A stretch of DNA of 64,000 nt from contig OX485803.1 in NCBI GenBank assembly GCA_950295325.1, forward strand, positions 57,117,554-57,181,553, given 5' to 3'. Numbering within the stretch: position 1 is the first letter of the stretch; every line of letters starts with the position of its first letter. This DNA comes from Polytrichum commune (lineage: Eukaryota > Streptophyta > Polytrichopsida > Polytrichales > Polytrichaceae). Below are positions 11,352 through 22,900 of this stretch, one piece after another. The position numbers and the translations under genes were made by a program. The notes under the pieces are model-generated. The model saw only the letters and a list, made by a program, of their open reading frames with translations, was not told where the DNA came from and did no database searches.

Positions 11352-13962
11352 ATGACAACATTGCAGACCCTCTCCCACACGGAAGTACTGCAGTGCCATG
11401 CAGACACTATTTGGCAAGCTTTTCAGCAACCCGGCAGCATTCTCTGCAACCTCATTCCCGAGGTCTTCGCCAACTGTGAGTATGTCAAAGGCCATGGCGA
11501 GCCTGGCAGCATCCGCATCATCACCCTTGGCCCTGGTAAGTGGACCTTACTTAGACATAGAATACTAGTTTTTAATTTTAATTAGATTTAATTTATGGTT
11601 CAAGATGATCACCACATTATGCTAATAACAAAGGCGATTTGACCCATGTTGTCTTTTAATCATGATAATCTTAGATAATTAAATACTAGATAATGTGCAC
11701 CTGGGTTAACTGCAGTGCAGTGTGCACCATGACTGAGCATTTGTGGTCATGATGGTGTATATTAGAACATCATGCTGCATGCTTCTGTTTAGAAGTGTAA
11801 TCTTTGGAACAGAGCCTTTGATCTCTGATTGATTGTCACAGAGGGTATTGAAACAGTTTGTTCGACAAACCTCTGGATTTCAGGAAATTAAAATGACAAG
11901 ATTCTGATTTGATGAAATCATTACCGTGACAAGGATAATCACACATGCAGCGTTACGGGTGACATATTAGATTCTCACCCTTGTGATTTTGTAACATTAA
12001 AATTTGACGACAAGGGTGATGTAACTATTTGTGATCACCGTGTACACATCGTTGATGCTTTCATTCAGCAAGACTGTGAAACTGAAAAGTTGTTTACAAT
12101 GGTTAGAGAAGCCTTAATCATAAAGTCATGATGTATGATCACATTTAGAATACTCTGGTTTGCAATGGAGACTTTAATTGTTCTGAGTGAATGCCTCACA
12201 GAGAATTGAAACGACTTCATTCACCCAAAAAATAATTTAAATTTAAAAATAAAGTAATTCAAAAAATTGCAGAATAGTTATTAAGTCGAGTGAGGAATTT
12301 TGATGACTTCAATGATCTTTGGGATACTTATTGCAGCCATGAAGGCTGTGTCATCGACTGGTGGGATTATGAAAGAGCGCATTGATAAGCTGGACCACGC
12401 CACCCGCACCTTGAGCTACACGATCCTGGAAGGTGGAGATCCCCGATACAGTCACTATGAGGCGGAGTTCCGATACGATGCAGTGGGGGAGACCACCGAA
12501 GCCACTTGGACCGCGTCCTTTGAACCCATTGGTGACATGGGTCCTCCCTACCACATCAAGGCCACGGCCCCGATGGTGTTCAAGATTTTCGAGCGAGTTG
12601 CTCTGGCCATGAAGACATACACCCACTCGGAGAAGCTGGAGAGCTCCCCGGATTCCATATGGAAAGCGTACAGACATTCCATTGACAATCCACCTAAGGT
12701 TTTGCCCGAGGATAATTCTTCGATGGTCGTGTCAGAAGAGGATTCCATAGCGGCTGCGGCTATGGTTGAGAATCCGCCTAAGGTTATGCCCGAGGATAAT
12801 TCCATGGCCATGTCAGCGGAGGATTCCGTAGTGGTGGCTACGGTCAAGGGCGATGAATGTGACAAGCCTGGCAGCAACTCTGTAATGAAGATGGTTGATC
12901 CTGGTACGCCGTTAATTGATGTCTTCACACATCCTTGAAATCATGAATAGAAAATTTTAGAGCTTTTGTTGAATGACCTCAGGATGCTGATTAAAAACGG
13001 TTGATAATGTTGATGGGTGGCTTAAACCCAAGGTCTTAAACTGGATCCCATGGGGACTCCAAGGTTTAGGCCGCCTAAGGCCGGAAAAATACTCGGAATG
13101 GTGACCTTCCTAGTACATGATTTCTGGTGCACCCGACCACCTATGATGCCCTCAATCATAGTGAGGGTGTTTGGATAAACTAGACATTTTCAACCAACCA
13201 TGTGGAAACATTCAAGACTGGCCCTTGCCTTGCGGGAGGTAGGTGTCATTCGGCTTGTCCACACCCATTGAATGTAGGCAGTAATCTAAAGCCGGGTGTT
13301 GACCGGTTTGTCAAAAGGAGGCAGTAGTCTCAGAGCCCTCTACTTCTCGTAAGTTTTGGGAATACAATTAGACTCAGACCAACTCAAAAATGAAGCAACA
13401 ACATAATTCATGCTGATGGCAACATTGGAGTCGTCTTTCTTTCTTTCACTACTGGAAAACATGGAGCACTGAGTTTTCATGTGAAACTGGATACGACTAA
13501 AACTTGTTCATTGCTGCTCGGCTATTTCTTTTGGGGTCGTTTGTCAAGCTGTATCAAGGATTCGATGAAAATAAATGCTTGCAAGAGGTTGTCATGATGT
13601 TTGTACTGTGACACTTCTCAGAATTAAGTGTGTCCGAGACTAACTTACATAATTTCATCATTGTGCTATATTTCGCAGCCATTCCCCATCTTGAAGAAGT
13701 GGCAAAGCACATGGAGAGTGTTGATGACAGCGCCAAAAAACTAAGCTACTCTCTCGTAAAAGGCGACCCAAGCTACATGTATTTCAATGCCACCGAGGAA
13801 TTCACTTCTGGACCTGAGAAAGGAACCACGACTGCCACATGGGTTGCCACGTACTCGCCGGCAGGAGACACGGGTGCCCCTGAACATATCAAGAACAATG
13901 TGGTCTCCAAGTGGAAGATGATTGAAGAGGCTGTCAAGGCCAACCCCGAGTTGTATGTTTGA
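11352..13962 (+). CDS. Tandem two-domain Bet v 1/START-like protein
   Basis: Exons are 11352-11535, 12337-12903 and 13679-13962, giving 344 residues. Both introns are phase 1 at the same place in the fold, just after LGPG and VDPG, and both acceptors begin CC. The intron sits where PR-10/Bet v 1 genes usually carry theirs. Domain 1 (1-155) and domain 2 (156-344) align with each other: HTEVLQCHADTIWQAF with HSEKLESSPDSIWKAY, VKGHGEPGS with VKGDECDKPGS, and ATWTASFEPIGDMGPP with ATWVATYSPAGDTGAP. Exon 2 therefore carries the C-half of domain 1 fused to the N-half of domain 2. Domain 2 has an insertion made of a duplicated NPPKV(L/M)PEDNS unit. Bet v 1 folds bind small hydrophobic ligands; the ligand here is unknown. 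No signal peptide is seen, so it is probably cytosolic. The second donor (GGTACGC) is weak; without that splice the protein would end at 12938. Confidence 0.75.
12687..12848 (+). repeat. 84-bp in-frame coding duplication
   Basis: Two adjacent units, 12687-12770 and 12771-12848, encode NPPKV(L/M)PEDNS followed by an acidic Ser-rich segment. They lie in the second Bet v 1 domain of the gene starting at 11352, between the first helix and the glycine loop. Domain 1 lacks this stretch. Confidence 0.75.
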
Positions 13963-15730
13963 AGGAAGATCCCTCAAATACGTCAAAGGATGCAATGTTG
14001 GACTGCAATGTTGTACTTATAATTATGAGTAATTATGAGTTTATGGTGTTAAGTTCTCCCCACCTTAAGGTCTAACTCTGCTTTCGAAGCAAACTTGGAG
14101 GGCAGCAACTGGTATCAGTTGGACGGTCTAGTTAGATTTGTTTGCCAATAAATAAGTATACCACCTCAATGTTTCTAGTTTTGACGTGTGAGTGGGTGGC
14201 TGAATGCAACCCGAGCTCGTCTTTGGCACCTCAAGCTTGTGCTTTGAAAGTGCCTCGGAGAGCTTGGAGACCTGAGAGAGCATTCCAACCGAGAGGTCCA
14301 TTCTCTCTACTAGACATGATGTTTTACCACTGAATACAGGGAGATAACCTGCGAAGGTATGATTGCTTATAATTTATTGAACCCAATGCCTACACGGTCT
14401 CATTATACCCCCATTGTTGAAGTGCTCATTTCTAGCATCCATTTGGTTGAGTTGGAATTACGTTGCTAAAGATCGTAAGGTGCTTCACGTTGCCACCAAA
14501 ATTAATTAATATTATAATCATCCAACCACATGTTCCACATTACACTACAATGGCATTTGGGAATCATGAGTGGCCATAAGAGTTTTGAACACCAATTAAA
14601 GCTTGAAACCTACAAGTCCAGCAAGTGCAATAAGAGGGTTGGGAATACGTGGGGAATATAGTATTGGGGTAAAATGGAGAGAAGGTGTTGCCTGATTTCA
14701 TTACACGAAATGAGCAATACCTGGCATCTTAGTGACCCCGCGAAGGCTCTTGGATCCCTGTAAAACTTTTTGTAAAGTCTTTTAAATCTAGAAATAGAAT
14801 TTCAATGGATTCAATTAGGGTTGCAAACAAATTCCACTGAAACTACAACTCGGACTAATTATGGATGTATTAAGTAATGTGGTCCACACTATTTGTGAAT
14901 AATGAAAATTAGTTTGATGATTGAATAATAGCAACTTCCTGATGTATCAAAACATTAGTCAGATATTATAATTATTATTGTGTGAAAAGCCACACTAAAT
15001 AGCATAGCCCAAGCTTGGCTTGGTAAATAACACTAATTATCAACCCCTACTAACGGCGAATATCAGTGTGGCAGCTTGGAAGATTAAGGAGTCAGAGTAG
15101 CTATGTGTACATTTTGATATGCAATTAGCAGTAAGTTTCATTGCAATCTACACCTCTTTTGCTAAAATGAGATCACCCATATGAGGGTTCAAGCATAACA
15201 TAAATAATTTGGAAGATCTCTTCTCTGATGTACAACTCAATAACCTTCGATCTTGAGAGGATATGTTCTACTTCTGGTGGAGGGTTGAGAACACATGCTA
15301 GGTATGCATGACAACCAAGTGGTGTATCAAGGTCTCAAAAGATGCCGATCTGGTGTGAAGAGACACCAGTTTCAACCTTTGGCCCCCAAGTTGACAACCT
15401 TTGAATGTGACAAGGAAATTGGAATCATTATAAATGACTTCTCACAGATTCATTGATTCTCCCAGTCATGGCCCATCATTTTGCGTTTACGGAAGTTGGA
15501 AAACACATAATTTATTAAATCAACCCAATCTAGTCATTTCTTGCAGAATTCAACCCATTCTTGTTCAGAAGCTTGGTGGCTGAGGATTTTGTGATCTGAT
15601 TGCTCAGTTGAAGCATTAGAAACCCTGATATTAGGATGCACTCATATGAAATGCTCGTCTGTGAAAGGTGAATTGCTTAATTCATGTGGATTGACATCAC
15701 ATAGATTTCATTTACACAACTACACACAAT
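13963..15730. other. Intergenic DNA, no gene seen
   Basis: AT-rich spacer. A short motif of the type TGGTCCACACTATTTGTGAA near 14880 recurs in variant form near 25430 and 29895, so part of this is probably old transposon DNA. Confidence 0.4.
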
Positions 15731-15740
15731 TATTTATAAA
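15731..15740 (+). promoter_or_regulatory. Possible TATA box, close to the ATG
   Basis: TATTTATAAA ends only 10 bases before the first ATG (15751). If it is used, transcription would start near 15760 and translation would begin at the second ATG (15772). Confidence 0.3.
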
Positions 15741-15750
15741 GTGCTTTTAA

Positions 15751-16626
15751 ATGAGGTACCAACCTTGTGTAATGAGAGTTGCAGTTCTATGGCTTCTGTA
15801 CACCACTTTAGCAACAGGACAGAGAGCACAGAGGGGTAGAGGAAAAGGAAAGGGTCCAATGTATCCAGCAGCCATGGAATATGAAGTCTACCACAATGTC
15901 ATGGAAGACGATGTCATGGAAGACGATTATGACGAACGAAGAGGTTCAAGTAGAATTGGTGTCGTAAGCATTGAGAATGCATCTCGAAGGCCGTACTCTG
16001 TAGTATGCTGGAACCATAGAGAACGGGAAGAACGAGAACCAGAACTTTTCTCAAACCACCGTTACGAGATTAAGTTTGAAGCGCAGTCGAATGTGTATTG
16101 GGATTGCTCTGTGATGTCAATCGACGAGACAGCTAATGCAGGGCACTTGAGGGATGCAATTTCAAAAACGTTTCGAGCATGGTCAAACACAGACTATCCC
16201 TTAACAGGCACTATGCACAGTTCCCAATCAGGGCTGAGCCAACCTTCTTTAGCAGTTGGTCGTCTTTGCAACAAGTGCTATTGGATGCTCAAAGATGATG
16301 GAATCTACCACGTGTGGGGTGATCTTAGCAGAATGAATCCTCACTTTAGCCTTGTATTCCACTGGGATACACGAGGACATAAACGCACAGGGGATCCACT
16401 GGAAAGACATAGGATGAAAATGGACATTTATTATGGGACTGTTCCAGCTTGGGATGACACAAAAGTGGATGGAGATCCAAGTCTTTATTTAACCAAGCAA
16501 GGGCTAGAGGAGGTTAGGGAAGTCCAATTCAGGGATTACTGGAATAAGAAAAGTGTTGAGGAAGAATTAGAAGACGAATTAGAGCTTGATAATGGGGATG
16601 CAGAGGAGGTTGCACTATCTTATTGA
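15751..16626 (+). CDS. Secreted protein, possibly S1/self-incompatibility-like
   Basis: A single exon of 291 codons. The first ATG gives MRYQPCV before MRVAVLWLLYTTLATGQ, which is a clean signal peptide. Starting at the second ATG (15772) would give a tidier precursor. The mature part begins basic (RGRGKGKG), then has an acidic repeat (VMEDDVMEDDYDE), then a beta-rich core from about residue 70. The core has VVSIENASRRPYSVVCW, YWDCSVMS and CNKCYWMLKDDGIYHVW. The last motif resembles the C-x-C-W...DG signature of plant S-protein homologues (PF05938). The core is longer than the usual 110-130 residues and is followed by a Glu-rich C-terminal tail. S-protein homologues are small secreted proteins with roles in recognition. 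The family call rests on motif resemblance only; a novel secreted protein is the alternative. Confidence 0.55.
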   Translation: MRYQPCVMRVAVLWLLYTTLATGQRAQRGRGKGKGPMYPAAMEYEVYHNVMEDDVMEDDYDERRGSSRIGVVSIENASRRPYSVVCWNHREREEREPELFSNHRYEIKFEAQSNVYWDCSVMSIDETANAGHLRDAISKTFRAWSNTDYPLTGTMHSSQSGLSQPSLAVGRLCNKCYWMLKDDGIYHVWGDLSRMNPHFSLVFHWDTRGHKRTGDPLERHRMKMDIYYGTVPAWDDTKVDGDPSLYLTKQGLEEVREVQFRDYWNKKSVEEELEDELELDNGDAEEVALSY

Positions 16627-16964
16627 AACACAAATTTTCCGAGGTACTTTTGCGATATAATCTGAAAACTGCATCAACAAGGTAGCTAAAAGGTGTGTAG
16701 TTAGAGACCGTCATGTATTGTAGGGGACCATTGGAAATTGGTCTCCGCCATGTATTTTGGGAAGCCATGAGTCAGAAATGATAACACAATTAATGAGGCG
16801 ACTGCTATGGTACAAAAGGTTGACCAAACCAGCCATTTCACTCAACCACACCCTCAAACCAAGTTTATGCTATCAGTTCGAAATGTAATCATGTTGAAGA
16901 TGAATGTTGGCCGAGAACCTACCATGATTGCAGCAAGAAAGTAGCAAACTACCAAAGAAATTCT

Positions 16965-19900
16965 TCACTTTGTGCGGAGATTTCTTTGCAATCCGGGACT
17001 TGGAGTACATACGAGAGAAAACACAGCTGCCCCATGACTCTCAACTGAAGCACCCAGACTTTCACCAACTTCACCAAGGTCGCGCTTGCTCCACACATCT
17101 AAGCCGTTGCAAATTAATGCACCAGGTACACCCACTTCATGCTTGTGGAAATATAACCATATGAATTTGGTAACATTGTTAAATGCAGCTGTGATCTTCT
17201 TGTACCAGCCACCATACTCTTCACCACTGTGATTGTCTGTAAGGCTGCGAACCACAGCATCGATACTAACAGACATATATGTGTCATTTGAAGCTAGGTT
17301 GAAGAATGCCACATAAAATACCTGACCTGTAGAAAGCTCCAAGGACAAACAAATGCACTCAATGTAAGAAACATTCAAGATTCAGAACCTACGTAGATCA
17401 CTTCCATCTGTTTAAATGGAACTTGAAGGATAAAGTAGAAATCAACAATCACGTTAAATTGCAAAGGTTAAATTGCATATTGAGTAGATGTGTCAAACCT
17501 GAAGAGCCTCTTGCAACCCATGTTCGGGTCCCTTCACTAGAAAGTGGCACAGCACAGAATCCTGAACCCTTGTGCGAAAGCTTTCCCTCCGTTGTCAATC
17601 GCCATACCTGGTATCCCAAGCATCCATAAACCTCAATTTCAATCTCCAGGACCACAAACATAATATTTATCCACCAGGAACCATGTGATGGATACTATTT
17701 TTTGTGTTCTCTATCTATTTTTAGGCTCTTCTTAAAAGAAGAACACTTGTAGACCATGACACCTCCCTCTAATCTTTGTCAATAATTAACATGGCACAAT
17801 AGCTGAAAGGTTTCATTACAGTTGCCTGACAGGCACTGATGAACTCTGGAGTGTTCTACCTCTAGGAACTATGAGAGGTGGAAACCATGTTCAAGGTTCT
17901 GTTCTTCATCCATGGTAGTTGTAGTGTCGAGCAGTCAACTATTTAGTACTGCTTTAAAGATTAAGCCCCCTGATGTTGGAAAGTTCTTGCATTCCTTTCT
18001 GCTGAATATCTAAGAGGAACAAGCTAGACAATGGGAATCTATGGGCACCAATATTGTTCAAACCAATTTCATTCGTAAGTGCATCGCTTTGGATATCTCT
18101 GATGCTGCATGTGTCATACCCAATTTGATCTTTCACTGCAACCCGCAACACCTCTCATCCTTGATTGTGTCACAGTGTCATTAACTCCTTGCACAACACC
18201 ACCAACTATACACCCATTTTGCCAATATGACTTACTAAATCCCTTGTCAGCAAACATGTCTGAATCCTGTGACACATTCGTGCTGCAATTTTACAGATCA
18301 CGTACTTTAGTAGTTGCAAAAGAAAGAACTTGGAAATGGGAGATACAGAATTGTGTTCAAGGCCACCTTTGCAGCAAGTCAGCCTCATGCACACATGTCA
18401 CTTTTAACACGCAACAACGGTTGTCTCCAATTCAACCAAATGTTTAGCATGTCACAACCAAAAGTTCTGGAAGAATAACTGATGGACAAGATCTGATACT
18501 TCGGAAAATTAACATATCTAGAAAGAGTAAGTGGCCACAGAGTGATTATTCTGCAGGAAAGTACAACAGGGTTTGTGTTGTTTTTTATTGAAGATATAAT
18601 GTTTCTGAATTATTTTAATATGCCACTCAGAGATAAAGTGGCATTAAGGAAAGCAAGGCATGGCAGAAATGACACCAAGCACAAAGATTTACATTGGCAA
18701 TGGAGATGAAGTTGCAGTTGCGGTCCAGTTCAAGCACCCACTTGGCAGTACCCCTCCCTTGCGCCAATTCCTATCACTAGGCGCCCAGCATATCCGGTCT
18801 GCGTGGGTGGAGGATGCCGACTTGAGAAACCATTTTATATGATTTACCTCCTTGCAGTTAACTAACTTGAGGGCTTCATTGCCAGTATTGCGGGATGAAG
18901 TATGCAGTAGCTGCACAAAGAATACTTATCAGAACTGAAGTTGAAACCCAGCATTTACCACCCTCCAGCTTGCAACTGGGCTTCATATTTGATGAAATTG
19001 CCACAAACTATCACTTCCATGATTGACAAGCAAAAATTATCTACATCATACAAGTAACTTTCATTACATATCAGTGTCACATGCTCATACTATCCTCTTT
19101 CAATATGAGGTTCTTCCTTGTCTGCCTCTTCCAGCTATTCATGACAATTATCAGAATACGTGTTGCATGAAAATTGTAGGGCATTAGTGAAAACTTGTAA
19201 GGATAATAGGCATCTTAATCCTAAATCTTGAGCAATTTGGAATGGTACCAAACATTCCAATGCTGTAATTGGTTTTAAAAGAGTCAAGACAGATACCTCA
19301 TGGTTGTTGATACTGTGAGCATTGATATCGAGTAACAAAGGGTTTGTGATAAGACTCAGTGTGTCGTCATCAATTGCCCGCAAATCGCCCCCATACATCA
19401 ATGGACTTTTTGCCATTGCCCACAGTGAAACCTACACTCGTCAAATACTTCAGTGAACATAATTTTCAGAAACGTACTCCTGGTTGATGATCAACTAGGT
19501 TGCACACTTGCTAACTTCATGTGGAATAGTGTGGATTACACTACTTTCTCAGTTCTGTGATTTGTAAGTAGTCATTTATGAGTACTACCAGTTTGCAGTT
19601 CGTTCAGTTGATGTTGTCTACAATCCATGAGAGATTATGTTGTCACTACACTAAAACGTCTACTAAGTGTGGACTAAAGTCTAATTGAAGTACCCACACT
19701 AATTTCCAACTACATGTGAAGAACATTCACCTTCCACGCACATGGTTTGAAGATACTCTCTGAAAAATGAACTTTGTGTGGCCGGTAACAAGACATGCCA
19801 TTTTCCAACCCAATTAGTTTCCAATCCACACCTGATAGACATTTTGGTGAAGTGAAAGCAAAATCTAACCTGCGTGCGTTCCTCAGCAGGGGAGAGATTA

Positions 19901-22900
19901 CATGAACGGTGAGGGCCAACCCGAGAACCTGCATCTCCCATTTGACAGTGCCATAGGTATCAGATTGTACAAATCCATTGGATGACTGACCACATATGGG
20001 TCAACATTCATTTGACAAGAGTAACACTTGAGAAAGCAAAGATGCAGACGTCATAACTTGTACGCACTGGTCAAGCCAAGCGATTTTGCTAACACTTTTA
20101 TTCCTGATTGGATACGAGGAGGCACAATGTCACCAGTAATTGATAACCATGTCATGGCCTGACCACTACATCCGGTAATGGACACATGCCTCCTGAGATT
20201 GGTTGTAGTAGGCACCCAATACCCACCTCGTCACTAGGTAGGCTGGGCACCCACTACACCCCATGGCCGGGCTCCTCACAATTGCTACCTAGTTCATAAA
20301 CTCACAGAGGATCAACCAGTTTCTAGCATATCCACAAGCCTTAAAAGAGAAAGCACAGCCCTGATATCACCTTCAATGTCTTACCTAGTTCTGGATATTA
20401 GAGACACAAAGGCGTACCAGGGTCAGTGAGCCATCCGAGAGGTAACATATCCAAGTCTGGCCAAGATCGGCCTTGTGCGTTTGTAGCACCCATTAGACCA
20501 GCAGCTGCAAAGTCTCTGTTGTAAAAATATGAAAGCGGAAACCCATATCTGCCATGTTAGCCCTTTCTATGCTTTCCTTAAATCTTGCTCCATAGTTGAC
20601 CCTTTATTCATGCAAATTACGTTTCCCTTATTTCTGGTTATTCTCTTCATGTGGTCATCAGATTGCTATGCACTCACAACTCTCTGTAGCGGGTAGCATG
20701 TTCATGGTCCCTTCATTGGTAAGTGATTGTAACTACCTCAACTCAGTATATTGAACATCAAATTGTGATTCTTTAGCAAAAAAATCTTGAATGCCCTACA
20801 ACAGAATATGCAGCCTGAATTCTAGGGTTGATACTTGAATTCCACAAGACTTTGAATTGCACACCTTGCAACATCGAAGTGGGTCAGCAAGTCCGACCAT
20901 GTGTCCCAGTCATCAGCTGTCACACGATACATGTTGGAGATGTTCTTGACCTTCATAGCTATGTCTGGTGTTGCACGAACACCTGGAGAAAGAGAGTAAA
21001 TAATGGGCCTACCAGTTTGTTGTATCACCTGCAGTAAAGAGGGCCAACAAGTTATAACAAAAAGAAATCACAGCCATCCAGATGCATGTCGTGTCCAAAA
21101 CACTGACTATCTTTGTGTACTTAGTGGCCATAGATTAGTCTGCATTTATATATAAGGTGTGGAATGGGTGCAATTTTTACAAAGACCTATATTTAGCCAT
21201 GGGATGTGGAAAAATTAGGATAGGCTGCTTAGAGAAACATTTGCACAGCATGCTACTTGGCCCTTCACTGCTGGATGGTCTACTTGTCCAGGAAGCCACT
21301 ATGGCGTCCTTCCCGTTAATGAAGTATTTCCAAGGTGGAATTGTATTGCAAGAAAGCATGAGCAGGGCACCTGAGATACAAGTTCAATCTCATCAATGCG
21401 TAAATCGTCCTCACCAAAGACACAATCGTGTTTAACTGCATATATCAAAACAGAATATAAACCCAGTAAGTCTTGTCTGAAGATGCATTGCTAACAAGAA
21501 GTTAATCATAAAGTTACTGAACAATCCATCATTGCAGGAGAGAGGGAAATATTGCATACGAGCATACCTCTCATCCATCCAATAACTTGACCCCCATTAA
21601 TTTGTGGCCGATTCATCTTAATTGACTTGGACTAGACTGATTTGGCGTCTTTAATTCCAATGTCAAATCAACTACAAAAAGTAACCTCTGGGATGCATAC
21701 TATTTCAGGGCTTTTATGTTGTATGATTGAGAGGTATGCTCGCATGCAATAATCCCCTCTCTCCATCATCGCATGCTAGTGAGTGGGGTGTCTAAGCAAT
21801 TTTATATGGCCAAGCAACACATTCATAGGCGAGTAGAACTCAGAGTTAGACATAAAGCTCTTATATCTAGCACAACAAAGAGGTACGTGCAGTTTAAGCA
21901 AGGGTTGTAAGACTCACTGAAATCCACACCCCAGGATGCATACTGATCGTAAAGCGATTTCATGAAAGCACGACCTCCTTCTGTGTTGGAATTCACGCCC
22001 ATAAAGCAGCACTTCATCCACTTACATTCGGTTCCTTGCACAGCAATATCAGTCGCCTGCCAAGGCCTCCCTTTTGCGCCATCTGGACTGCCCTGACCAC
22101 AGGAACACTCCCTCCTGTGAAAAACTGACACAGAGTAGCATCTCTATAGGAATCATCACCATCCGATATGTTGTTTTGGATGTGGATATTTGCACTGAAT
22201 GAGTTTCAGAAGTGAAGAACAAAGATGAAGGAGCCACCGTGCTCTAGACTTTAATCCACATTCCAACAGAATCAATTTCCTTCTGCTCATTTAGAAATCA
22301 GCTGCCATTTGGAAATCATTCACAAATCCTAAGTTTGGTCTCGAACTCTTGTGTTGAACATTCAAAGAGGAGACTTCTAGATTCCACAGCAAATGGGTTT
22401 AGGGTTATGCAAGCATGCATCCACACCACATGCCACAGATTACTAAACTCCCACATCCATGGCGAATAGGGTGTACATTGCATCATGTCGGAATACTCAA
22501 ACCCTGAGAGAGAGACCAGAGTTCAGGTCATGCACACCGTGGCACCCAAAATAGGAGAGTTGGCATTGACGGCCGCAGTGCTAATTCCTCGCATTACATG
22601 GATCCCAAATTTCAGGCCCATAGCATGCACTTGTTGTGCAACTTCAAAGAAACCACTTCCATTACGTGATGATGGCCAGCGATCCGGGTCAGGCATTGGT
22701 CGTCCCCACTCATCAATTAAATCATGGCCAGCTGACCACACTGAAGCACCTGCCTCACGCTTCCGGTACCACAGAAAGTCCACCACCACATACTGCACAG
22801 AGAAAGAAAAATTGAAGTTAGGGGCACATAAAAAATCACATCAGGACTTGCAAGGCTCAAAAGGCCATGAATCACATGTTGCATGCAGATATGAATATGC

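Noticed and set aside
12300-12938. Intact 212-codon ORF as an independent gene
   Set aside because: Its first 13 codons are intron sequence before a good acceptor, and it would lack the N-terminal half of the first domain.
13630-13962. Separate one-exon Bet v 1 gene starting at 13630
   Set aside because: Homology begins only after the acceptor at 13678, and the phase matches the donor at 12903. It is better read as exon 3 of the two-domain gene.
17954-18151. A 65-residue minus-strand ORF taken as a separate small gene
   Set aside because: Most of it is exon 12 of the GH27 gene. Phase and homology to the C-terminal domain place it there.
19699-19941. 80-residue ORF as a gene
   Set aside because: Only 19870-19928 is coding (GH27 exon 8); the rest is intron read-through.
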